This document shows positions 1 through 6,639 of a stretch of 20,383 nucleotides of DNA, piece by piece. The DNA comes from an uncultured Actinomycetes bacterium. Its GTDB lineage: Bacteria; Actinomycetota; Thermoleophilia; Solirubrobacterales; Solirubrobacteraceae. The position numbers were made by a program, and so were the translations under genes. The stretch lies in the NCBI GenBank assembly GCA_937888775.1, contig CALAQT010000465.1, forward strand, positions 1 to 20,383, given 5' to 3'. Numbering within the stretch: the stretch's first letter is position 1; the number at the start of each line of letters is the position of its first letter. Under the pieces are notes generated by a model. It saw only the letters and a program-made list of their open reading frames with translations, had not been told where the DNA came from and made no database searches.

Positions 1-340
1 GGGCGGTCAGCAGCCGGACCTTGCCGATGTCCTTGAGGAACAGCTGCAGCGAGTCCGTCGTCATGTCGGGCTTGAGATCGAGCGCCGTCTTGGCCTTACG
101 CCGTCCGCGCTTGTCAGGCGCCCGCTCGACCTCGGCCGCGGCCAGGGCAGGATCGACCTCCTCGACGAGCTCTATCTCCGCCCGCTCCAGGAAGCCGTGC
201 AGCTCTTCGACGTCGGCCTCGTCGAGATCCAGTTCGGAGACCGCTCCGGCGATCTCGGCGTAAGTAAGCACGCCGAGTTGCTGACCGCGGTTGACCAAGC
301 CCTTGATCTCTTCAAGTTCTTGCAGTTCGGCTACTGACAT
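1..340 (-). CDS. rpoD: RNA polymerase primary sigma factor, N-terminal part (runs off the window)
   Basis: This is the first 113 codons of a primary (housekeeping) sigma factor, which directs RNA polymerase to promoters. Translation from the ATG at 340-338 gives a region 1.1-like acidic helical domain (residues about 5-60, including GLVNRGQQLGVLTYAEI), a short basic linker (KRGRRKAK), and then the start of region 1.2 (DSLQLFLKDIGKVRLLTA). That last motif is the hallmark of RpoD/SigA/HrdB proteins. The rest of the gene lies beyond base 1. A near-consensus promoter sits about 100 bases upstream. The ATG was chosen because region 1.1 starts right after it and no earlier in-frame ATG is close. 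The family call is firm; the exact paralogue (primary versus a close group 2 sigma) cannot be settled without the C-terminal part. Confidence 0.88.
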   Translation of the reverse strand, partial: MSVAELQELEEIKGLVNRGQQLGVLTYAEIAGAVSELDLDEADVEELHGFLERAEIELVEEVDPALAAAEVERAPDKRGRRKAKTALDLKPDMTTDSLQLFLKDIGKVRLLTA

Positions 341-449
341 CTGGTTCCGTTTCCGTCTTAGGCACCGGGCTGTGACGTCCCGACGCGAGAATCAAATCAG
401 GCTGAGAGATCGAGAAAGGCGCACACCCGCTACTCAAACATGCTCATCC

Positions 450-478
450 ATTATAAGTACCACATTTTTTGAAGTCAA
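450..478 (-). promoter_or_regulatory. Near-consensus sigma-70 promoter for rpoD
   Basis: On the minus strand TTGACT (478-473) and TATAAT (455-450) are separated by exactly 17 bases, in an AT-rich patch that stands out from the GC-rich surroundings. Transcription would start near 443 and give an rpoD leader of about 100 nt. I see no second comparably strong box nearby. Confidence 0.85.
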
Positions 479-719
479 TCGGGGCGGAGCCGACCGGCTA
501 GGCCTGGGTGCGTCCGCTGCAGGGACGCCGTGGAGTGTCAGCGGGGCTCGCCTTTACATCTACTACAAACAACCGGCTGTCTCGTTTCAGCGTTGCGCTG
601 AAAGTTTTGCCTGCCCCGTCTCGACGCAGCGGCTCACCGCCCCTCCTGTGCGATCGAAACCCCCCGCCGGCCGCCTGAGTGCAACCTCCAAACCGCCGGT
701 GCGCGATGATCTCAAGGCA
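479..719. other. Intergenic region between the rpoD promoter and the next plus-strand gene
   Basis: No gene with convincing protein character is seen here. An open frame continues upstream of 720 on the plus strand, but its sequence before 720 does not look like protein (mixed composition, no recognisable domain). The promoter of the gene at 720 is probably in this stretch, but I could not identify clear -35/-10 boxes. Confidence 0.5.
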
Positions 720-1289
720 ATGACCGAACCGCGTCCATCACAAGTCCTCGGCGGGCTGCCGCGCAGCCGCCCCCATCGCCGCAGCCATAGGCGCGCGGCC
801 GTCCAGCCGAACCTCGGGTCGGCGCCGGCGCAGCCAGCTGCACCTGACGAGGCGAGGGGGAAGACCGCCGCGGCTAAGCCCAAGGCCAGGACCGCCGCCG
901 CCAGGCCCAAGGCCAGCGCCGCCACCTCCGGCAAACCGAACGCCAGCACAAGCGCCCCCAAATCCAGGGCGCGGGTCGCCACCGCGGCGAAACCCAAGGC
1001 CAGCGCAAGCGCCGTGAAATCCGAGACCCGATCCACGACCGCCGCCACGATGACGTCCACGACCGCTCCGACCAGTGGGGTCGCCGCCACCGGAAAGGCC
1101 GCTCCCACCGGAGCAGACCCAACCACGGCCGGGCCCGCCCCCACGCCTCCGGCCACCCCGGGAGCCAGGGCCACGCGCACCGACGTGCTGGGAACCGCGG
1201 TGCAGGCGGCAGCCGAACTGGCGGAGATCGGCCTCATGGTCGGGGCTCGGACGCTGCGCAACGCGCTATCTCGCCTGCCGCATCCCTGA
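720..1289 (+). CDS. Ala/Pro/Lys-rich protein of unknown function
   Basis: A 189-residue protein, probably real but of unknown function. Residues 1-30 are basic (MTEPRPSQVLGG, then an Arg/His-rich patch). Residues 45-130 are a low-complexity Ala/Lys/Pro/Thr/Ser tail with degenerate units of the type KTAAAKPKARTAAARPKA, resembling histone H1-like or nucleoid-associated tails. The last 38 residues (TDVLGTAVQAAAELAEIGL onward, ending RNALSRLPHP) form a predicted amphipathic helix and look conserved rather than low-complexity. The ATG at 720 is preferred because the sequence upstream of it in the frame does not look like protein; its ribosome binding site is weak (AAGG two bases before). An antisense open frame spans the same bases but is explained by codon-position GC bias. 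A DNA-binding or granule-binding role is only a guess. Confidence 0.55.
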   Translation: MTEPRPSQVLGGLPRSRPHRRSHRRAAVQPNLGSAPAQPAAPDEARGKTAAAKPKARTAAARPKASAATSGKPNASTSAPKSRARVATAAKPKASASAVKSETRSTTAATMTSTTAPTSGVAATGKAAPTGADPTTAGPAPTPPATPGARATRTDVLGTAVQAAAELAEIGLMVGARTLRNALSRLPHP

Positions 1290-1295
1290 CGGGCC

Positions 1296-1332
1296 CCAAG
1301 TGCACCGGCATGCCGCGTCCGGCAGCACTTGG
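1296..1332 (+). terminator. Inverted repeat, possible terminator after the Ala/Pro/Lys-rich gene
   Basis: CCAAGTGC (1296-1303) and GCACTTGG (1325-1332) form a perfect 8-bp stem, with a smaller CCGG/CCGG pairing inside the loop. It begins 6 bases after the stop codon of the preceding gene and lies upstream of the promoter-like box before the riboswitch. There is no T-tract, so it would be a non-canonical terminator or an operator. Confidence 0.4.
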
Positions 1333-1355
1333 ATAACGCGCCCGGCAGAGTTCCG

Positions 1356-1361
1356 TATACT
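1356..1361 (+). promoter_or_regulatory. -10 box (TATACT) for the riboswitch-RlpA transcript
   Basis: TATACT lies 8 bases before the predicted 5' edge of the c-di-AMP aptamer, so a start near 1368-1370 would place the aptamer at the very 5' end of the RNA. No good -35 hexamer is visible at 16-18 bases. Confidence 0.5.
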
Positions 1362-1369
1362 GCCGCGCC

Positions 1370-1507
1370 ATAGCCGAGCGATCGTCCGTCCGCGGACGAT
1401 CGGCGGGGGAACCACTTGCGGGCTCGGACCCGCAGGGGCGAATCGGTCCGGTAAAGGACCGTAGCGCTACGTAAGCGCGAGCCCGTCAGCTCACCTCGTA
1501 GGCGAAA
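1370..1507 (+). ncRNA. Cyclic di-AMP riboswitch (ydaO-yuaA type)
   Basis: The conserved blocks of the ydaO/yuaA aptamer occur in order. There is a 5' AGCCGA and a perfect hairpin (GATCGTCC/GGACGATC), then GGGGGAACC at 1405-1413, a CGGG hairpin, and GGGGCGAATC at 1435-1444. A GGTCC/GGACC hairpin follows, and then the signature 3' strand CCCGTCAGCTCACC followed by TCGTAGGC, ending at 1503, whose GGC can close P1 with the 5' GCC. Known members bind c-di-AMP and usually switch peptidoglycan hydrolase or osmolyte genes off. The downstream gene encodes an exported RlpA-like protein, which fits. The aptamer ends only about 10 bases before the AGGA ribosome binding site (1516-1519), leaving no room for an intrinsic terminator. 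Confidence 0.9.
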
Positions 1508-1526
1508 CGCAAATCAGGATTGGTAA

Positions 1527-2282
1527 GTGATCGGGATTCGCCGCGTCGACGCTCATGTCGTGCTCGCCGCCCTTGGGGTGCTGCTGGCCGTACCATCGAT
1601 CGCGATCGCGTCCTCGGGCGGGTCGTCGCTATCGCCTTCGACTATGAGCGCCGGGCCGAGCACGATCGTGCAGCCGGGCAACCTGACCGTCTCCGCCAGC
1701 GGCGACGGGATCACGGTCGCCAGCCAGGAATCGGCCCTGCTGCGCAACCGGCTCCAGTTCAACGGCAACGTGCCCGCCAGCGCCTCAGGACAACCGGTGG
1801 AGATCCAGCGGCTCGGGCGCGAGACCGGCTGGAGGTGGACGACGACCGCCAGCACGACGGTCGCTCCCGGCGGCTCGTTCAGCGCCAGCTGGCAGACGAA
1901 CCACATCGGCCGCTTCTCGATCCGTGCCCTGGTCGGCGCTTCGACCAGCGCCCAGGCCGCCGCCGCTTCGCCAACGCTCACGGTCACTGTCTACCGGCCT
2001 TCGCTGGCGACCCAATACGGGCCGGGGTTCTACGGCCAGCGCACCGCGTGCGGCCAGGTGCTCAAGCCCAGCACGATCGGCGTCGCCAACCGGACGCTGC
2101 GGTGCGGGATGCCGGTCGCGATCTACTACGACGGCCACACGCTCGTGGTGCCGGTGATCGACCGCGGGCCGTACGCCAACGGGGCCGATTGGGACCTCAC
2201 CGAGGCGACCGGACGTGCACTCGGAATCCCGGGCACCGCGATCATCGGCGCCGTCTCGCTGCCCTCGCCCCCGGCGCTCTGA
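1527..2282 (+). CDS. Exported RlpA-like double-psi beta-barrel protein
   Basis: A 251-residue secreted protein. Residues 1-29 are a signal peptide (VVLAALGVLLAVPSIAIAS). Residues 30-160 are Ser/Thr/Gly-rich with a beta-sandwich look. Residues about 164-245 match the RlpA-like double-psi beta-barrel domain: QYGPGFYGQRTACGQVL, then TLRCGMPVAIYY, then VPVIDRGPYANG with the conserved Asp-Arg-Gly, and DLTEATGRALG. RlpA-family domains bind or cleave peptidoglycan, so the protein is probably a cell-wall remodelling enzyme outside the membrane. It starts with GTG at 1527, 7 bases after AGGA. It is the only gene behind the c-di-AMP riboswitch. Its TGA stop is the first triplet of a 16-bp palindrome. 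The name rlpA itself is not assigned because the SPOR domain of the enterobacterial protein is absent. Confidence 0.85.
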   Translation: MIGIRRVDAHVVLAALGVLLAVPSIAIASSGGSSLSPSTMSAGPSTIVQPGNLTVSASGDGITVASQESALLRNRLQFNGNVPASASGQPVEIQRLGRETGWRWTTTASTTVAPGGSFSASWQTNHIGRFSIRALVGASTSAQAAAASPTLTVTVYRPSLATQYGPGFYGQRTACGQVLKPSTIGVANRTLRCGMPVAIYYDGHTLVVPVIDRGPYANGADWDLTEATGRALGIPGTAIIGAVSLPSPPAL

Positions 2283-2295
2283 GCTGATCAGCTCA
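2280..2295. repeat. 16-bp perfect palindrome, copy 1
   Basis: TGAGCTGATCAGCTCA is its own reverse complement. The first triplet is the stop codon of the RlpA-like gene. It is part of a 19-bp direct repeat (palindrome plus CGA) whose second copy starts at 2335. It may act as a bidirectional transcription stop or a protein-binding site; it has no T-tract. Confidence 0.7.
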
Positions 2296-2334
2296 CGATG
2301 CCGCGCGCTGATCTCATCTCACGGGCCAGCTCCC

Positions 2335-2350
2335 TGAGCTGATCAGCTCA
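2335..2350. repeat. 16-bp perfect palindrome, copy 2
   Basis: This is identical to the palindrome at 2280-2295. Its last three bases, read on the minus strand, are the TGA stop of the GGDEF-like gene. The two convergent genes therefore each end inside one copy, and only 39 bases separate the copies. Confidence 0.7.
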
Positions 2351-3613
2351 CGAGGCCGACGGCGGACCGTCAGCCGGAGGCTCGTCCTGGGCTGGATCGA
2401 CCGGGCTGGCTGTGGCCGGCTGGACGAGTCCGATCCCGCTCGCCGCCGCGGTGAACTGGGCCTCCTCGGCGGCCTCGATCAGCTCTCGGGCGTGACGACC
2501 GTCCTCGCCGAGCACGGCCAGCCCCACGCTGGCCGACATCGGCGCTCCGCGCCAGGGCGGCCCTTCACCCACCGCCTGGGCGATTCGCGATCCCAGCGCC
2601 TGCGCCCCCGCCCGGCCGGTCTCCCGCGCGATGATCCAGGCCCGGGTCTCGGTCTCGCGGACGAGGATGTCCTGACGGCGCACGACGCACCGCACCGCCT
2701 GGGCAAAATGTCCAAAGGTCACGGCCGCCACGGCCGGCGCCTCGACCGTGGCGACGCGGTCGCCGTCCTCCAGCTCCGCCAGCAGCAGCGAAAGTGGCGA
2801 GCTGGAGTGCTCCGAGCGCTCGATCTCCTCGGTGAGCGCCCCCACCCACAACGCCTTGGAGACGCCGGCGGGCTCCGGGGTGGTCGGTCGCTCGCCCCCG
2901 AGTACCGGACCAGAAACCGCCTGGGGCCGGCCCGGCGAGCGCGGGCGGGGCTCCTCGTCGCGCAGCGGCGCCACCTCGCGCGGCCCGAGTGGAGGCTCCT
3001 CATCGCGCACGCCGCTCGGCCCGAGTGGAGGCTCCTCGTCGCGCAGCGGCGCCACACCACGAGGCCCGAGTGAAGGCTCCTCGTCGCGCAGCGGCGCCAC
3101 GCCGCGCGGCCCGGTTGAAACTGTCGTGGCAAGCGGCTGCGTGTCGTCGCCGGCTCCATGGCGACGCAGCGCGGCGCCGCGCACCAGTTCGCCGATCAGG
3201 GCAAGCCGCTCGGCCAGTTGTGAGACCTGGTCGGGATCCGGGTTTCGCAGCTCGTCGTGAAACGCGCTCCAGAGAACCGCCAGCAGGGCGTCCACCGCGC
3301 GCGAGACGGCTTCCAGGGTCTGCGCTCCGGCCAGCTCGCCTACCTGCGCGACCAGCGGCTCCAGCGCGCCCCCCGGCTCGAGCCGGCGCAGGTCAGTGTC
3401 GTCGGAGATCGCCCGCACCAGGGCGTCGCACAGGCGCGGGCCGTCGCGAGTCAGATCGACCGCCAGGATCGCGGGTGCCTGATCGAGCGAGGCCTGTTCG
3501 AGCAGCGCCAAGAGCCACCCCTTGGTCAGACCCTCGGTCATCAGGAGCAGCGTGTCGATTGGGGCGTCGGCAACCGGCCTCGCGCGGCGCCGACGCGGCG
3601 GCCGTGCCTCCAT
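2348..3613 (-). CDS. Protein with degenerate GGDEF-like domain and 15-residue repeats
   Basis: A 421-residue soluble protein. The N-terminal part (about 15-155) is helical, without a domain I can name. Residues about 165-222 hold four tandem units resembling LGPRGVAPLRDEEP. The C-terminal part (about 255-400) resembles a GGDEF fold: SPLSLLLAELEDGDRVATVE, then QAVRCVVRRQDILVRETETRAWIIA, then MSASVGLAVLGEDGRHARELIEAAEEA. The GGDEF signature loop is missing, so it should not make c-di-GMP and may bind a nucleotide or a partner instead. The start is the ATG at 3613; an internal ATG at MTEGLTK is a possible alternative. It is divergent from moeA, with 75 bases between starts. The fold assignment is inference from sequence rhythm. 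Confidence 0.65.
   Translation of the reverse strand: MEARPPRRRRARPVADAPIDTLLLMTEGLTKGWLLALLEQASLDQAPAILAVDLTRDGPRLCDALVRAISDDTDLRRLEPGGALEPLVAQVGELAGAQTLEAVSRAVDALLAVLWSAFHDELRNPDPDQVSQLAERLALIGELVRGAALRRHGAGDDTQPLATTVSTGPRGVAPLRDEEPSLGPRGVAPLRDEEPPLGPSGVRDEEPPLGPREVAPLRDEEPRPRSPGRPQAVSGPVLGGERPTTPEPAGVSKALWVGALTEEIERSEHSSSPLSLLLAELEDGDRVATVEAPAVAAVTFGHFAQAVRCVVRRQDILVRETETRAWIIARETGRAGAQALGSRIAQAVGEGPPWRGAPMSASVGLAVLGEDGRHARELIEAAEEAQFTAAASGIGLVQPATASPVDPAQDEPPADGPPSAS
2949..3119 (-). repeat. Four-copy tandem repeat of 45 bp (one copy 36 bp)
   Basis: In-frame units at 2949-2993, 2994-3029, 3030-3074 and 3075-3119 (plus-strand coordinates) each begin GGCTCCTC on the plus strand and encode a 15-residue motif ending LRDEEP. 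The second unit lacks 9 bases, so the frame is kept. Copies differ mainly at a few positions, suggesting fairly recent expansion. Confidence 0.9.
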
Positions 3614-3688
3614 TGTGGTCTTTTATCACGGACGTCAGTCGCCCAAGAAAGCGAGCGCCGGCCAAAAGCGGTGACAATCCGTCTGTCG

Positions 3689-4891
3689 ATGTCAAAGCCC
3701 CTGATCAGCATCGCGCAGGCCCGGGAGCGGGTGCTGAGCGTCGTCACCCCGCTGGGGACCGAGCCGGTGGAGATCGATCACGCCCTCGGTCGTGTGCTGG
3801 CCCGCGACGTCAGGGCCCAGAGCGATGTCCCAGCTTTCCGCAACTCGGCGATGGATGGGTATGCGGTGATCGCCGGAGACGCCGGCCGCAAGCTGCGCGT
3901 CGTTGGGGAATCGCGCGCCGGCGCGCCGATCCAACGCACGCTCGGCGAGGGCGAGGCGATTCGGATCTCCACCGGCGGCGCGGTGCCCGCCGGAGCGACC
4001 GCGGTGATTCCCCAGGAGGTCGTTTCGCGCGACGGCGAGACGATCGAGACCCGGGGCGCGATAGAGCCAGGCGAGAACATCCGTCAGCCCGGCGAGGACA
4101 TGCGGGCCGGCGCAACGGTCCTCAGCGCAGGAACATGTCTGGGGGCGGTGGAGGTCGGCGCCGCGGTCGCGGCGGGCGCGGGGACCGTGATCGCCTCCCG
4201 CCGGCCGCGGGTTACCGTCCTGTGCACCGGCGACGAGCTGCGCGCGGCGGGTGAGCCGCTGAATCCCGGCGAGATCCATAATTCCAACGCGCCGATGCTC
4301 ACCGGCCTGGCGCAAAGGTGGGGGGCGCAGACCGCGCCGGCCCAGCGGCTCCCGGATGACCGCCAGGCGACCGAGGCCGGATTGGAGACAGCGCTTCAGA
4401 ACTCCGATCTGCTGCTGATCTCCGGCGGGGTCTCGGTCGGCCCTCACGACCACGTCAAGCCCGCGCTGGCCGCGCTTGCCGTGCAGGAGCTGTTCTGGAG
4501 CGTCTCCTTGCAGCCGGGGAAACCGACCTGGTTCGGAGCGCGCGACGGCAAGTTCGTGTTCGGGCTCCCGGGCAATCCCGTCTCGGCGGTGGTCACCTTC
4601 TCGCTGTTCGTCGCACCCGCGCTCGCCGCGCTGCAGGGCGCGAGCGCCCCGGCGCCCCTGGACGTAGAGGCGCAGCTTGGCGTCCCGGTCCAGCGCAACC
4701 CTCGTCGCGAGCAGGCGGTGCGAGTCACGCTGCAGCGCCGGGACGGCCGTACGGTCGCGATCCCCACCGGAGCTCAGGGCTCTCACATCCTCAGCTCGCT
4801 GCTCGGCGCCGACGCGCTGGCCATGGTCCCGGCCGGAGAGGGCGAGTTGCCGACCGGGTCGACTGTCGCCCTGGAACCGATCGCCTGGTGA
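3689..4891 (+). CDS. moeA: Molybdopterin molybdenumtransferase MoeA
   Basis: A 400-residue enzyme that inserts molybdate into adenylylated molybdopterin to form the molybdenum cofactor, in the cytoplasm. All MoeA landmarks are present: the N-terminal DVPAFRNSAMDGYAV motif, the beta-rich domain with STGGAVPAGATAVI, CTGDEL at the start of the MogA-like domain, the cofactor-binding SGGVSVGPHDHVK, FGLPGNPVSAVV, and a C-terminal domain IV ending LEPIAW. Length is typical. The open frame extends far upstream, but the ATG at 3689 is where homology starts; an in-frame GTG at 3671 is the only close alternative. No other molybdenum cofactor gene is in the window. TGACAAT 10-16 bases before the ATG could be a -10 element of a very short leader. 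Confidence 0.95.
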   Translation: MSKPLISIAQARERVLSVVTPLGTEPVEIDHALGRVLARDVRAQSDVPAFRNSAMDGYAVIAGDAGRKLRVVGESRAGAPIQRTLGEGEAIRISTGGAVPAGATAVIPQEVVSRDGETIETRGAIEPGENIRQPGEDMRAGATVLSAGTCLGAVEVGAAVAAGAGTVIASRRPRVTVLCTGDELRAAGEPLNPGEIHNSNAPMLTGLAQRWGAQTAPAQRLPDDRQATEAGLETALQNSDLLLISGGVSVGPHDHVKPALAALAVQELFWSVSLQPGKPTWFGARDGKFVFGLPGNPVSAVVTFSLFVAPALAALQGASAPAPLDVEAQLGVPVQRNPRREQAVRVTLQRRDGRTVAIPTGAQGSHILSSLLGADALAMVPAGEGELPTGSTVALEPIAW

Positions 4892-4939
4892 ACCGCGTGC
4901 GCGCGACGAGTGGGGCGCAAACGGGGCACAATCAAACCC

Positions 4940-5644
4940 GTGACCGGCCCGTTCGCGATCATCGCGATCGTCCTATCAGCGCTGGTGGCGGCCCGCCGGC
5001 GCCGGCGCCTGCGGCTCCCCGCCCGAGCGGTGATCCTCTCGCCACGCAAATCGACCGTGATCGCGCGCGACGGCGCGGTGCGTTCGGTGCAATCGGCCGA
5101 GCTGACGATGGCGGGGGCCGCACTCGAGCGCCTCTGGAGCGCAGCCAACCTCGAGAACCTGGCCCGGACCTACTGGCGCTTTCTCTCGCGGGTAACGCTG
5201 GGCCTGATTCGGGTCGTCTACGGCCAGCACGATCGGCGCGTGGTGCTGCTCGGGCGGCCGCTGACGCTATTGCGCTTCGACGCCCCCGAGTACGAGCTGG
5301 AACATGACCACGGGACGGTTCGCTGGCGGATCAGGGACGGGCTGCTGGTGGCGCGGGCCGGCCGGGGCTGCGGCCTGCTGACGCTGGAGGTCAGACGCGA
5401 GTCCACCTTTCCCGACGGCCAGGCGCGGCTGAGGATCGAGGTCGAGGTGGCCAACTTCTATCCGGCGATCGCGGCCGGCTTCAGCACCCCGGTTTACGAG
5501 GCCACGCAGTCAGCGATCCACGTGCTGGTCACGCACGCCTTCCTGCGCTCGCTGGCCAAACTCCAGCTCGCCGAGTCCAAAGTGGGACGCTTTGCGCCTG
5601 CGCCTGTCCCACCGGGACCTGGCCCCGGCGCGCGTCAGCCGTAG
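4940..5644 (+). CDS. Membrane-anchored protein of unknown function
   Basis: A 234-residue protein I cannot assign to a family. Residues 3-17 form one hydrophobic segment (GPFAIIAIVLSALVAA), followed by an Arg-rich stretch typical of a cytoplasmic anchor flank. The rest reads as a soluble mixed alpha/beta domain with a beta-rich centre (VVLLGRPLTLLRFDAPEYEL, then GTVRWRIRDGLLVARAG) and a C-terminal helical part (ATQSAIHVLVTHAFLRSLAKL). The GTG at 4940 is preferred because the hydrophobic segment starts right after it and CACAAT lies 7 bases upstream; an in-frame GTG at 4910 would add ten polar residues. It lies 48 bases after moeA on the same strand and its last 10 bases overlap the 3' end of glpX on the other strand. 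Confidence 0.7.
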   Translation: MTGPFAIIAIVLSALVAARRRRRLRLPARAVILSPRKSTVIARDGAVRSVQSAELTMAGAALERLWSAANLENLARTYWRFLSRVTLGLIRVVYGQHDRRVVLLGRPLTLLRFDAPEYELEHDHGTVRWRIRDGLLVARAGRGCGLLTLEVRRESTFPDGQARLRIEVEVANFYPAIAAGFSTPVYEATQSAIHVLVTHAFLRSLAKLQLAESKVGRFAPAPVPPGPGPGARQP

Positions 5645-6639
5645 CGCACGCCGGTCAGTGCCCGCAGCTTGGTGCGGTCGTGACGGGCGTGGATCCGCCG
5701 CACCGTGCCCGAGCGCGATCGCATCACCAGCGACTCGGTGGTCGCACCCCGGTCACCTTGGTAGCGGACCCCCTGGAGCACGTCGCCGTCGGTCACGCCC
5801 GTGGCGGAGAAGAACACGTCGTCACCGGAGACCAGGTCATCGCAGTTGAGCACCTTGGTCAAGTCATAGCCCGCTGCCTCGGCGGCGGTGCGCTCGCCCT
5901 CGTCGCGCGGCCACAGGCGTCCGAGCAACTGGCCGCCGCTGCACTTGATCGCCGCTGCCGAGATCACCCCCTCGGGCGTGCCGCCGATGCCCCATAGCAG
6001 GTCGACGGAAGAGTTCTCGCTCACGGCGAGCAGCGACGCCGAGACGTCTCCGTCGAGGATCAGCCTGACGCGCGCGCCGGCCTCGCGAACCTCACGCATC
6101 GCCTCGTGGTGGCGCTCGCGGTCGAGCATCACGACCATCACGTCGCGGATGTCACGGTGCTTGCGCTCGGCGATCAGAGCCAGCGTCTCGGGCAGCGGGC
6201 GGTCGAGGTCGAGCAGATCCGCGATCTCGGGGCCGCCGGCGATCTTCTCCATGTAGACGCACGGCCCGGGATCGAACATCGAGCCCCGCTCGGCCAGGGC
6301 GATGACCGCGAGCGCGCTCGGCATCCCGAGCGCCGTCAGCCGGGTCCCCTCCAGCGGATCGACCGCGACGTCGACCCGGGGCGGGCTGCCGTCACCGATC
6401 TGCTCGCCGTTGTAGAGCATCGGCGCCTCGTCCTTCTCGCCCTCGCCGATCACGACCACGCCATCCATCGCCACCGAGTCGAGCACGTTGCGCATCGCAT
6501 CGACGGCGGCCTGATCGGCGCCCTCCTTGTCACCGCGCCCGACCATCCGCGCCGCGGCCAGGGCCGCCGCCTCCGTGACCCGGACCAGCTCGAGCGCGAG
6601 GTTGCGATCAGGCCGGGCGTTCGTCGGCGTTGTGCTCAC
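5635..6639 (-). CDS. glpX: Class II fructose-1,6-bisphosphatase
   Basis: A 334-residue metal-dependent phosphatase that converts fructose 1,6-bisphosphate to fructose 6-phosphate in gluconeogenesis. GlpX-family motifs are clear: NLALELVRVTEAAALAAARM at the start, VVIGEGEKDEAPMLYNGE, the metal-binding VDPLEGTRLTALGM, and LLWGIGGTPEGVISAAAIKC. Length is normal for the family. The GTG at 6639 was chosen because homology starts just after it and the GTG overlaps the TGA of the upstream membrane-protein gene (GTGA, 4-bp overlap), suggesting translational coupling. A longer frame to 6735 would only read through that neighbour. The 3' end overlaps the convergent gene by 10 bases. Confidence 0.95.
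   Translation of the reverse strand: MSTTPTNARPDRNLALELVRVTEAAALAAARMVGRGDKEGADQAAVDAMRNVLDSVAMDGVVVIGEGEKDEAPMLYNGEQIGDGSPPRVDVAVDPLEGTRLTALGMPSALAVIALAERGSMFDPGPCVYMEKIAGGPEIADLLDLDRPLPETLALIAERKHRDIRDVMVVMLDRERHHEAMREVREAGARVRLILDGDVSASLLAVSENSSVDLLWGIGGTPEGVISAAAIKCSGGQLLGRLWPRDEGERTAAEAAGYDLTKVLNCDDLVSGDDVFFSATGVTDGDVLQGVRYQGDRGATTESLVMRSRSGTVRRIHARHDRTKLRALTGVRYG

Noticed and set aside
587..1261. Long minus-strand open frame opposite the Ala/Pro/Lys-rich gene
   Set aside because: Composition is the mirror of the Lys/Ala/Pro repeats; no domain or signal, explained as an antisense shadow in GC-rich DNA.
1520..2287. Plus-strand frame overlapping the RlpA-like gene
   Set aside because: Arg/Asp-rich shadow with no protein character; the other frame has a signal peptide and a known domain.
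2280..2350. Mobile-element terminal repeats
   Set aside because: Only 39 bases lie between the copies and there is no transposase; a terminator or protein site is more likely.
2949..3119. CRISPR-like regular repeats
   Set aside because: Units are contiguous, in frame and coding, with no unique spacers.
3692..4786. Long minus-strand frame opposite moeA
   Set aside because: moeA has all family motifs in the plus frame; the antisense frame has none.
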